NCBI GenBank assembly: GCA_015227615.1
Contig: JAALGZ010000005.1
Coordinates: forward strand, 1,488,001 to 1,552,000
DNA length: 64,000 nt
Source: Labyrinthula sp. Ha
Taxonomy: Eukaryota > Sar > Bigyra > Labyrinthulida > Labyrinthulaceae
Direction of reading: 5' to 3'
The position numbers and the translations under genes were made by a program. This document shows, piece by piece, positions 44,301 to 55,773 of the stretch. Position 1 is the first letter of the stretch, and every line of letters begins with the position of its first letter. The notes under the pieces were generated by a model. It was not told where the DNA came from. It saw only the letters and a program-made list of their open reading frames with translations, and made no database searches.

Positions 44301-45327
44301 GTGTATTATAGGGTTCATTTATGTCGATGATATTCTCTTCGCAGGTAGAAACGAACAAGATTTAAACTGGATAATTAAAACATTGGGAGAGCATTACAAA
44401 GTTAAAAATACGTTCAATGCAAACAATTTTCTCGGATTTGAAATAAACAAGGATTCTGATTATATTTATCTGACTGCAAAGAATTATATAGTAAACTTAT
44501 GTGAAGCGTTTGAGAAAAAGGATTAAACAGAAGAAATTCCTCATATAGTAAAAGAGTGGGCGGACAAGGAGATGAATAGTGAATATATAGAATATAAGAA
44601 GAAATATTAGTCCATTATTGGGATTTTGACGTATATCAACCGCGTTTGAAGGCCTGATATAACGTTTCAGGTAAATATTTTATTCCAATCTGCAAACAGA
44701 CCGAACAAGTTTAATTTTACTGAAGAAAGAGAGGTTGCAAATTATTTGTCAAGAACAAGAGAAATGGGAATGAGATATAAAAAAGGTGAGAAGTTGATGA
44801 GTATTGTGATGTATTGCGATGCTTCTTACGGGATGCTAAAGAATGGTAGTTCTATGTCTGGTTGCATTCTTAAAATAAACGAGCAAGTGGTTTGATATAA
44901 ATCTAAAAGGCAAATAATAATAGCAAACAGTTCTATTGAGTCGGAAATAGTGGCTTGTTGACTTGCGGTAAAACAAATGAAATGGCTGAAGATTAATATG
45001 AAGTTTTTTGGACTACATTTTCATAAAGTAACGCTAAAAAATTATAATTTGGGTGCAGTCAAGAAACTTGGAGTTGCAGCTTCATATAATGTTATTTAAC
45101 AATTGGAGATCGAACACTACTTCATAAAGCAGGTTATTGAGGAGGAAAAGTGGAATATTGAACATGTTTCTGTTAATAAAAATGATGATGATATCTTAAC
45201 CAAGCCAGAAAGTAAAAAATGGTTTATTGAAAACAGAGACAGATGGATGTTCAAAAGAAAAGAAGTCGAATATGGATAAATAATAAAAAATGTAATATAA
45301 AGTAATAGGAAGAAAAATGTAATTCTA

Positions 45328-45416
45328 TGTTATATATTTGTTATAAGTTTGAGATTAGTTCTAGGCGTCAGTAGATTTAACAAGTCAGGCAAAGTTATAA
45401 GTTTATATCTCTGACA
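45328..45416 (+). repeat. 3' LTR of the copia element
   Basis: 89 bp, about 90 percent identical to the 5' LTR by eye. Confidence 0.85.
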
Positions 45417-45429
45417 AATTACTTAACAT

Positions 45430-48400
45430 CTAAGGATATGAACTGCTAGAAATAGTACGAATGTTGCAATGGGCATCGAATCAAAGAAAGAACCTGGTTA
45501 GAAGGTATTTAATCATGGGAAAAGGATTATAGGGTCTCAACTTAAGAGGCAAAGGCACAAGAATGTGCAATTGTTACCCCACGCCATGATCGAGGAGCTA
45601 ACTCAGCTGATAACAATAGCAAATTCGCCGCAGAATAGAGCCATTTTAGTTTACACTCAGATTTCCATCTGTGAAGTAGCAAGAATCTCAGGTAATCAAG
45701 ATGGATCTTTCGAGGTCCGTGTCACGGAGTCGAGGCTAGCACTTAGTATGAACCTCAGTAAACACCTATTCTTGGAACATGTTTGGGCATGCTCTACAGT
45801 GGCTTTATACTGCGCATGGGATGGAGTTCTAGATGACGGAATAGGGGAAGAACTCAAGTCACTAAACGTCGACTGTTGGTTCGGACATATACCACTGACA
45901 CCGAGATATAGCTCCAAAGCAAATCTGAATTTGTTTAAGCGAAAAAATTCAGGGAACTTAGAAGGAATTTATCTTGGAGAGATTACTAATTGAAAGCCTC
46001 AGGTTGAGGATAACTAGGATGACAATTTAGAAGATAACCACCTCCCTAATATAAGAGGAGTATTAAGTATCCAGAAAGAAGAGCCTCTGATCAGGAAGGC
46101 TACCAATGAAATCACGCGCCGGCCAGAAACATCAGAAGATATTCAATTTCTTCTAAGGAAACTGTTCTTAAAATATTTGGCTGTATTTGCCACGGATCAT
46201 TCTCAAACAAAGAATAATGTGGTGACACCGATGCCGGTATATCTTTAGAAAATTCTTAATTCACACATCCTAGAGCCCGACCGATGTCTGCAGAGAAAAA
46301 CAACTTTATCAGAGATAAGTTGTAAAACATGGCAGAAAGAGGCTCAGTAATCAAGATCAAATCCGCTGAGTTAGATTCAGTGGTACTTAGGGTGCCGAAG
46401 AAAAGGAAAAAGTCAGAACAGTAGTTGACCTTGTTGATTTCAACTAGATTCTGGGGATGGATGTTAACCAACTCACACATTTGGAAACCTACTTCGATAA
46501 TCTTGCAGGAAGCAAGTACTAGGGAAGTTTTGATATTTGCTCGCGTCTTGATCAATTAGGAATAGCTGAAGATACGAAGAAGTATTTTATCATAGACTTG
46601 GAAAATGGAACTTTTCAGCTTCAACGTGCATCTATAGACTACCACAGCACTCCTGTTTAGTTAAATCAGAGGATGATGGGTGAAGTAGTAGGAGAAATAA
46701 TAGTAAATCCCGTAAATAGTGGGGTCATCCAATGGATTTATGGTAGCATGTCGTCTGCACATGACTTCGGGAAGTATCAACTGTTGCTAGGAATGTTACT
46801 ATTTAACCTGAAGAAGGCTAAGCTACGCACTAGTTAGACCAATTTGATAACATTGGCGAAGGGTATAGTTTACTGTGACTGAAAGGTAGGAAATGGAAAA
46901 TTGAATTCTAAGGAAGAGTACTATGCCAGTTTCCTGGACGTGCCAAGCCCTGAGTTTGTACAACAGTTAGTATCTATGATGCATTTATTCCAGTGGATAT
47001 CTCTGATCAGACTAGCGGTGACAGAGCTATGAAGTGTAATTATGCTGGTTTACCCTGAGATGAGAGCTAAGAAGGCGGATCCTGAAGCTAAAAAATGAAA
47101 TAGTTCTTTGGACAGTTGAGCTTACCACAGCCTTTGATATAATTCTTAAAACCAGTACGATAGCCGCTAAGCAGAAATTAAGCTTGTGACATAGAGTTCT
47201 TGGTCTCTTTTTGATAACAGATGGTTTTGGTTTGTTCTTCAGTTTGATTCTGCTGCAGGCAGATCCTTATCTGAGAGATAAAAAGTTATTGGAGAAGAAG
47301 GTAGCCCCCATGATGTTCTTCTCCGGGAACTTTCAGGAAACTCAAGTGAGATGGGGCCTAGTAGACAAGAAGTTATATCCCATAGTTAAAGCGCTTATCT
47401 GAATATCATATCTGCTTCCGTTTCACCTGCCCCAATACAGGGGCATATGGATCATTTGAATATGATGGTCACTATTAAGGGGAGATCTAAGATCCAGCAC
47501 GGCCAGTTAAATATGTTGCAACAATGAATTTTAACGCTGCAACGGGCGGATGTAGAGATTTATCATGTCAAAGGAGATGATAATGTTTTTGATGGCAGGC
47601 TTTCACATTGGGTGGGAAAATCAAAACGTGATCAGCAACATGTTGTTGCTGCTCGTAATATCAGGCCGGCGTTATGCCGTGATGGGGAAGTAGCGGATGT
47701 TTCGACTGAGCCTCAGGTTTCCCTGACCTTCAATGAAAAGAGATACTTTCGAAAAATGTCTAAACATCCGTCGGAAGTAAAAGAAAGACTCGATCGTTGG
47801 AGTACATTGAAAGAGAGATACTTTGATAGTAGTACTTCTGATTTTGATTCGTATGATTCTTGAAATGTTAATGACTGGATCAGCCATGGTCTACGCCTGA
47901 TGATAGATTGGAGATTAAGTTTGAGCGGCCTACTGTAGAAGAGGAATATAGCCGTTCGGCTACGGAGGATGCTGAAACTACAATATCTTTAGAGCAAGTT
48001 AGTACCTAGTTCCCATCTGAGCGGAAGTAGTTGGAGATGTCACCTCACAAGGAGTTCAAATTGGAGGTACCGAGAATTGTTATCGACACCATGGTTTTGG
48101 AGTTGTGTCTGTCTCCTAAAAAAAAGAAAGAAAAGACAAGTTTTGAACGGATACGAGCCTTGGATAAAAACCACATCTCGTGCTTTAATCCATGCTTCGA
48201 GGGTAACTAGGAGAGAAATTCAGAAAAAGACTTGCTAGATGCTGAAAAAAACAATAGACCTTGGGTAATGGCATCAGAAGCCCGGAGGACGAGAGGGGAT
48301 TATAGTTCCTCAGTCGTCGTTTCAACGTCAAGTGATACATATTCATCTAGCTAACAAACATGGGTCTAACATGCTGGACTTAGCAGCGGTTAAACAATTT

Positions 48401-51200
48401 AAATGATTAGTGCCCGAGAGTTATGACCCTAAGGCAACAGCTGAAAAGTGAAGTTTGGGTTGATGTCGGATTGCAAAAAGTGTAATAAGGTACCAAAGTT
48501 AGAAAAACTAACTTACGTTTGGTGACGGAAGCTAGGAGACCCCAGGAGATCCTTCTAACGCATTTCTATATAAATCATAAGGGTTATATTTTGGTCATTA
48601 TGGATACTTTCTCTTGTTATTACCTTTTTTATTATTTGCCTAAGGCTAATACGAAATATCTGGCTAGAGCATTGAGCAAGTTTCACCCTTACTGAGGGTT
48701 CAAAGTATAATTTACCCTTGTGACATGCATGGACCCCATTTCGCGAATGAGCTGTTAACATCGTTGCAGAAAGCTGCCCGTTTTAAGCATTACTAGGTAG
48801 CTAGTTATGTGAGTCGGGCTAATGGGGCAGTCGAAATAGTTGACAGTAATCTTCTGAGCTTTTTGTAGAGTCTAGTACTGGAAGAGAGATTAAAGTGAGA
48901 TTAGTGGTTGGACGTAATCCAGTCAATGATGACTGCGATGAATGAGATTCCGTTGCCAAGGACTAAACTTCCAGGAACAGAGGTAGGCTAGAGTGCAAAT
49001 TTGCTATTTTAAAACACCGATACACCTAAGGAGTATGTTGACACAAAAGTTTTCCTCAAATTATCTATCGCAAAATTGGAGATCAATAGGGAACGGCGAA
49101 TGTGAACCAGGATATCGTGTACCAAATTTCTAAGGAGTCTTGGCCCAAGCTCTACGATTTTCATGGTTAGGTAGCTGACAATGTGACACTGATGAAAATA
49201 AAAAGGAATGAATACTGGAATAAGCGCCAAGAGAGAGTCAATAAAGTATTTGTCTTATACGCCCCTGAAGACTGGTGCCTATTTAGCTCAAAAATATGGT
49301 TTGAAAGAGCACTAAGTTGAAGTTGATTTGGCTGGTGTCAGGGAATATAGTTGCATTGCTCTCGTCTCGAGTGGATAAAATAAGGTTATTGAGCGGAGAC
49401 ACAAAGGTGGTCCATTGAACTCGATTGAATTTCTAAGAATCTGGTGGTTTTGTGTCAGATTATGCACTTAGAAAGGTTTTTATAAATAATTTCGGAGAAA
49501 TTAAATTTCAAAGGTTCTTAGAGATTAGGTAATCGAAAGGTGTATACCATGTGCGAGTAAGTTGGAGAGGCTTTGATCATGTTGATGATACATTTCAGGC
49601 GATGCTGACTAGGTACCGAGATGTTAAGGAGCTTACTATCAAATTATTGCGAGAAAAACGGGCGTCGAATAGGGAAATTTTGATTCGTAAGCAAGATCAA
49701 GCTTGGATTGAAAGAAAATTTGCTATATATGTGTCAGCGGCTTGGATTGGAAGATTCCGACTAAGTCTAATACACTCTTTGAAGGATAAGAAGGACACCC
49801 AGTTATGGAAGAGTCCTACTAGGAGGAGTAATTTCATTTCTGGATGAAAAAAGACTGATGACGACTTTATGAGGAATATGATTTTGAAATTTAGTATGGA
49901 AACATTGTACATATTACAAAGTATATGCCTTATAAATCAAAGGCAACGGTACGTGTGTACTTACAGAAGAAACCTTGAAAAAAAGGGCTTAGCGCCTATA
50001 AGGAGTCAGTTTATTGACATAAACATGGGGATCAAAAGTTCAGAGAGGTTTCTTTGAAGAACTTGATATTTGAAAGCTGGTTTGATTCGGTAAATGCTGT
50101 GAAAACATTTTTATGAGAAACTTGTGGCATGGAGTGAGTGAACTACATGAAACAATTTCATGCGAAGAAAACTGAAATGTTGATTAAAAGCTACCAGAAT
50201 ATTATAGTTGAACTTTATTAAATTAGAATGTAAATTACTGAGATCAAATATTTTTGTCTCTTGTAAGATCTAGAACTAAGTCGTAATGGATGCCTAGACA
50301 CAATTTTAGATAATGGACAACCTAAAGAGATAACTACGGAGAATAAAGGTATATTTCTTACCTCAATGAACTGCGAGTTATCTTCTGGGAGAAATCGTGC
50401 CTTGCTGACTAAGAGTGAAGAGAAAGTTACTCTTAAGTATCTTTCTGTCAAATTTTGTCCGGTTGGTTCTGAGAGTCCTCAGTTTTGGGTAACTATTTGT
50501 GTGTCATCTAGGGGTAAATTTACGTTTGCTGCGGATTAGTAGAACTTGGCAACTCTACCTGAATGACCTCGAGATAAGGCGGATTTGTTGTTAATGGATC
50601 CACCTTGGGCTATTGGGCAAGAGAATCCGATTAGAGGGTTAAGGGTGACTTTTGCAAGGAACTCCCACTTTCAAATGTTAAGTCTGAAGTTTGAGGGTCT
50701 GAAAGCTTTTGTTTGTAGCCGTATGGATGGTAGAACAAATTTAGAAGCTAACTTTGGATACGTTATGTGAACAAGGATATAAGTTAGTTCATGTTGTCGA
50801 ATGAATTAAATTTGCGGCAAATGAAAAAATGAGAGCTTCGGTGGACTACTATTTTCAACACTCTTTGGAAGCGCTTGTGGTGTTTGTTCACAGAGCAGAA
50901 TGAATTATTTCTACAATAGGTGAAAAAGTTAATGAGTTTAAAAAAGAACAAATGGTTTTTGCAAATCGTTTGATCGAAGAAGTGGAACCAACAGAGGTCT
51001 ATAAATTATTTTAAAGGGTTTTGGATGCTAGACATAAGAAACAAGAATTGTTTGTTAGATGTGCTAACCTAAAATCAGGTTTGATTTAAATTGGTTTTCA
51101 AGTGAATCCCCCGGAAGCAGGGCTGGTTTCTTGTTGTTCCATAGAAATCAAGAAGGTTGAGATTAAACGCTAACTCTTACTTCTTAGGAAGCGAGGAGGC
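45430..51200 (+). mobile_element. Old Ty3/gypsy fossil related to the chromovirus, also with MT-A70 segment
   Basis: Plus-strand fragments match the young chromovirus in the same order. RT at about 46720 reads GVIQWIYG (young: GVLQWVDD). RNase H at about 47210-47400 reads VRWGLVDKKLYPIVKALI (young: HNWGTPDKELFPVVRTI). The integrase zinc region is near 48340-48450. The integrase core at about 48590-48870 reads YILVIMDTFS and YVSRANGAVEIVDSNLL (young: YSPWTNGSAEVTHQALL). The chromodomain at about 49545 reads GVYHVRVSWRGFDHVDDTF. MT-A70 at about 50585-51110 reads LLMDPPWAIGQENPIRG (young: ILVDAPWKVASDNPTRG) and later VLDARHKKQELFVRCANLKSG (young: GRYLEIFARRNNLRSG). It is broken by very many interruptions and is highly diverged, so ancient compared with the other elements. 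No LTRs could be defined. The copia element lies against its left end. Confidence 0.75.
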
Positions 51201-51749
51201 GTGGGTGAACTTATCGGATTTAGTCTTTCTTTGCTTTGTGCTAGTTAATGCACTAGCTACAGTAACACATAGAGTAATGTTAGGTTACCCTTGATGTTCT
51301 AGGAGAGAATTCTAAGGCAACCTCGGGGTATGTCGTGAGATATAGTATTGAGAAAAAAACATAACTAATTAAAAAAGCTAATAGTAAGTTAGAAATGATT
51401 GTAGAATACATAGCGTTCAAATTATTAGATATAATCGTTTGAGTCTTGAACACATATCGGAATAGATATGAATAGTTTCTCGAATATGTTTTCTCATAGT
51501 TCTCAGGTAGTCTGTTCATTTGTTAAGAGGAGTTGTTACGGATTTATAGCTCATTTTTATTACTTTGAGATTTTTTTAAGTGTTTATAGGTTTGTCTCAC
51601 ATTGACTGACAAACAATGGAGCCAGACCTGAAAACTGATATTGGGTCAATAGTACGCGTTAGAGTCTTCCAGTATCTTGAAATGAATATAACCTGCGATG
51701 GCACAGTGAGAGTAAATTCATAGATCCAGATACATAACTAAGTCACGGA

Positions 51750-51960
51750 TTTGATTTATTGATAATTTATCAATAAGACATTTCCCCATATTTTTCTTAT
51801 TGATTGATTCTCATAACTCCCAAATTACTTTGATTGATTATGGATGATCGTTGATAATCAATAAAAAATTGGGCTACATGGCCAAAATTAATTGATTTTT
51901 TGATAAGTTTGATTATTGATAAGTTTTGATAATTTAGTCATTCCGTTACTTTTTAATGAA
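51750..51960 (-). repeat. MITE-like AT-rich repeat, copy 1
   Basis: Rich in TTGATAAT-type words, including the near-palindrome TTATTGATAATTTATCAATAA at 51757-51777. The reverse complement of its middle matches the repeat at 58677-58835 (GGCCATGTAGCCCAATTTTT against GGCCATAGGGCCCAATTTAT, both followed by TATTGATTAT). This makes it a dispersed family, probably a small non-autonomous DNA element. Confidence 0.5.
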
Positions 51961-54850
51961 ATTACATAATAATTCCGTTAAATTCGGGGAACTCTCCTAC
52001 AAGGGCAGACATGATATTGAAGATACCTAAGCAAGGGGTAGGAGTTAAGAGACTTATTCTACATCATTGGAAAGCTCTTTTTTTTGCAAAATACACTTCT
52101 TTAATATTGAATTGAATTTGACAGCGCTAAGAACAATAAACAGTAGTGCTTTATCAACAGTGAGAGTTAGATGATGACTGCAGTCAATGAAATGCCTTCA
52201 ACTCGATCCCCAATTCGCTTTACGGAAATTTGAACACATATTCCAAAGCTCTATGCAAAAGCCTTTAAAAAAATCAGTTAGATTACTTAAACTAACCTTG
52301 ACTTTCTCAAAACAGAATATATTTCTTCGCGATAGCGAAAACTTTGCCTAATCTTCATATAAAAAATGCTTGTGTCTTGGCTTAAACTCCTTTTCAGAAA
52401 AATTATAGTATATCATTAAAAGATATTTTAATTTTCTATGCACTCAAAAAAGGTATCTCAATCTTTTAAGAAGATAATTACGATTTATGTGCATTTTAAT
52501 ATCCGAATATCAAAGCCAAATCTAGCATAGGAAGATTTTCCTCAGTAAAAGCCATTTTTCTCAATCAATTTTTCATCTTTTTAAACAAAATAAAATTATA
52601 AAATACCTTAAATATTAGTTTCCAAGATATTATAACTTTTTTATTTTCTTTTACTGGGAAATACTAGGGTTAAACTACGCATATCTATATTTCTAGAATA
52701 TTGGCCAATTTCAAGTCATGTATTTGTTTCTCTTGTATCTCGCTTAATTTTCATCTAAGGCACTATTATAACTTACTTGAATTATCTTAAAAACTATTTC
52801 TACCCGCTGGCATTTAATTTTTTGCATTTAAGGACTGGGAGATAATTTTCTAGTCTGTTCTTTCACGTCATCCTGTATTTTAGTTGAATTTGTAAATAAT
52901 TGTAAAACTTATTTCTCAGTGAATTTTTTGAGTTATGAAAAACAAAACACAGTTTTGGAAAGTTCTTTCAAATATTTTCTTAGCAATATAAGATAATATG
53001 GAATATGAACAGAATAAATTCATGTAGGACACAGAATACCACCCAAATATGGCCCATTCATTTCATATCGACCAGAAAACAATGAAGTAAAAAGGTTACA
53101 CCACCTCTGTAAACTGTCAACGTTAGCTCTTATATTCAAATTGTACCTAGTATTAAAAAATAGTACTTTATAATTCTTGTTATTACAGGGTGTTGAAAAC
53201 TTTATCCACGATTTTTTCAGAAATGCAGAATAATACCCATGTAATCAACAATACCTTTTCAACTCTTCTACAAAGCTCAAAACATCTGACAAACTAAGTC
53301 TATTGCATACTTGTATAGACGTTTAGATAATTAAAACAATAAAAACTATAAAAAACCACGATTACTGAAAATAAAGCATATAGTATTTGCTAGTTTTTGT
53401 CACGAAATCTTCCTCAAATACAATATTATCACCCAAAATATGTTTTACATTAAAAAAACCTTTCCAACCATATGTTTTGCCAAGGTATTTAATAAGGATG
53501 GGTATTTTGAACCCAAGACAAGGCTAATTTTAAGGGTCCTTTTCACTATGTTTACAGATCTCTAAAAAAACATACAATCAAACGTTACATCATAAAGAAC
53601 AACTCTATAGATGATCTGATTCTTCTCAGACCCTAAAGATTCACTATACCTGACTTTTCAAACCGTTTCTCAGGATATTTTTTCTCTAGTTAACTGTAAC
53701 TGAGATAAACTTCACTCAGAAAAGTCAAATGTTGAAAACCTGCACATCTGAAAATACGAAATCACTCAGTTTTACTATAATCGCTTAAATTTTTGTACTA
53801 GGGAGCCCCTGACAACTAAAAACACGACTTTTAACCTTTAATTCTATATTTTAGGATATTTTTAATGTTTTTTTTAAAGTCGATATTGGGGTAAAATGCT
53901 GTTTTTATAAACTTCAATCCGTGTAACACCTTACGAAATACTCGTCTAGAGCCTTAACAAAACTTACCAGCTAAAAGAACGGGTAAATTTAGATCTAGAA
54001 ACAAGTTTTTATTAGAATTGAAGCATTCTGTATAGGCTTCCTAACAATGTATCCTATTTCCAAGATCTCAGAAACTCTGAAAATGGATAGCCTTAAATAT
54101 AAAATATTCCTGAATCGGTTATACCAAGCAACGAAACATTCAGAAAAATAGTAGTCACCTATAGGTATGAATGACTTAGGGTTATTCCGAGTTTTGTTGG
54201 AGAAAACTCCAAGAACTTCCCTATTAATCTCAGCAATAGTTATTTCGGATAATATATCTTTACTCCAAACTCAACTTTAAAATAAACAAAACTAAACTTC
54301 CAATGGGGCAAATATCAAGAACTTTGACTCTAACATTATCTAATATCAATTTCCAGTAACTTAGAAAAGAAAAATTTAAAGTTTGAAGTTGTTATTGGTT
54401 TTTATTATACAGATCTCTATCATATAATTGCAAATTCATATATAAAAATACATGTTTTTTTAACTTTTACATATGATAACATACTTAAAAACACATATAA
54501 ATTGGCATGGGGAAGACCAGTGTAAATTAAAAAGAACTGTGTTTTTAGTTTTTGAAAAAAGTCATATTGTGTTTTTTTTCTGACGTATTTATGGAAAAAA
54601 GTGGTATTTTTGTTTTTACAAGTTAAATACATTGCTCTTGCTTTATTAAAACCTTCTTGGTTTCATTTTAAATAGGAAAATCACATTTTTCTTTTTTTAT
54701 GATTTTTTTTTTGTAATTTTTGATCAGTGGTTACCTATTCAGTCACAAACTTTTCATTAAGAATACATTCTTGAAGTACTCAAACATGCAACAAGAGCCC
54801 AAAATATATACCAACTGAAACACATAAAAAAGCATACAAAGGGACGAACT
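51961..54850. other. AT-rich intergenic region, nothing recognised
   Basis: Nearly 3 kb without a supportable frame on either strand. Homopolymer A and T tracts are common. No repeat or RNA gene was seen. Confidence 0.45.
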
Positions 54851-55102
54851 ATGGAAGGCAAAGAGAAAAAAGATATCCCGAAGTATACGGATACGGCTTT
54901 GAAAGCAGAAGAAGATGAAGTAGAAAGGAGACTAAAGTTGAAAAAGTGCAACAGAAGAGCTAGATCAGAATTCTACAATTGAATTGAAATCAAAGGAAAT
55001 TTAAATCCAGAAAAAAACAGAAGCAAATTGAAAGTTCTAAAATTTCTTAAAGAAATTCCTGAGTCTGTTTTAGAAGATTTTGATAAACTTAAAATTGTAT
55101 AA
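54851..55102 (+). pseudogene. Coding-like frame with one internal TGA, possible small host gene remnant
   Basis: From ATG 54851 the frame reads 43 residues (MEGKEKKDIPKYTDTALKAE... ending ARSEFYN), meets TGA at 54980-54982, and goes on in the same frame for 39 more codons of protein-like composition (NPEKNRSKLKVLKFLKE then SVLEDFDKLKIV) to TAA at 55100. The basic stretch followed by helical residues could be part of a DNA-binding protein, but no family is recognised. The frame is also open for about 30 codons upstream of the ATG. It is either a gene broken by one stop, a 43-residue protein, or chance. Confidence 0.35.
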
Positions 55103-55773
55103 GCTTTAACTAAATAAGAATTGATTTTCGTATTTTCTATCTTCATATGTATTTATATTTATTGTCGTTTCATGAGCGTCCCTGTTGTGGCAGAGTAAAC
55201 AACCTTCTTCTATGCTAAAAGTGACGTTACCATTAAGAGCCATATATTCTTAGGCAAACTTCTTAGAACAACCAAACTACTTATCAACAAATTATTGGAA
55301 TCCTATATACCTTCGTTTCTTCGATACTGCTTTCCAACGGTAAGCTTGCAAACCTTCCTCCTACAACATGGGCCAGGTCTCTGGGTGAGTCACAACTACG
55401 TGTGGTATTTAATACCCTTCTGGGCTCTACAGGTAAAATATGTACAAGCTTTTAACTATTTCATTAAGTAGCACTAGAAAACTTGCACACTCAGAAAATT
55501 CTGCGGAATTTAATATTTACAGACAGTTAAACAAGTGTATTGGTTAAGTAACATAGAAAAAAGCAAAATTTGAGCAAAAAAAGAAGGCGTCGGAAAGTGA
55601 AGAAGCTCAAAACACCTGGTTTCTTCTTATTAGTGTTTAGGAAGTAACGGAAATAATCATAAATTGAACTGGAAAAGAATAAAAACTGGCAAAACTGTGC
55701 TTTTACGTCTTATTATTTATTTTTAGGTTAAACAATACTGAAATAAATATCAAAAACGAAGAAGAAAGAAAAT
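55103..55773. other. Intergenic region, probable 5' end of the hAT transposon
   Basis: No coding frame. The left terminal inverted repeat of the hAT at 55774 should lie here, but I could not identify it. Confidence 0.35.

Larger units (their letters stand above)
41230..45416 (+). mobile_element. Fossil Ty1/copia LTR retrotransposon
   Basis: A plus-strand element with 89-bp LTRs. Its parts in copia order are Gag (about 41370-42060) with a CCHC knuckle near 41955 (CNQPGHRKFQC) and a second knuckle-like motif; protease near 42180 (LVLDSGASYHVC); integrase (about 42580-43300) with HHLFGHLG, YCETC, LHSDQGTEFVN and NEIVERSNQYI; reverse transcriptase (about 43980-44530) with LQLDIGNAFLNGKL, YGLKEAPLYWHKEI and YVDDILFAG; and RNase H (about 44800-45240) with MYCDASYG. 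It is broken, with roughly ten interruptions. The LTRs differ at about 9 of 89 sites, so it is clearly older than the chromovirus. No clean target duplication adjoins the ends, though AAGGATAT occurs just before the left LTR and about 15 bases after the right one. Confidence 0.9.

Noticed and set aside
45565-45993. 142-codon plus-strand frame as an independent host gene
   Set aside because: It sits at the left end of the old gypsy fossil in the right strand and spacing to be part of it, and has no recognisable host domain.
51236-51262. Palindromic TGTGCTAG...CTAGCTACA as the start of an LTR of the old gypsy fossil
   Set aside because: It vaguely recalls the young element's LTR start (TGTGGCACTAGTGCC), but the following sequence does not align and no second copy was found.
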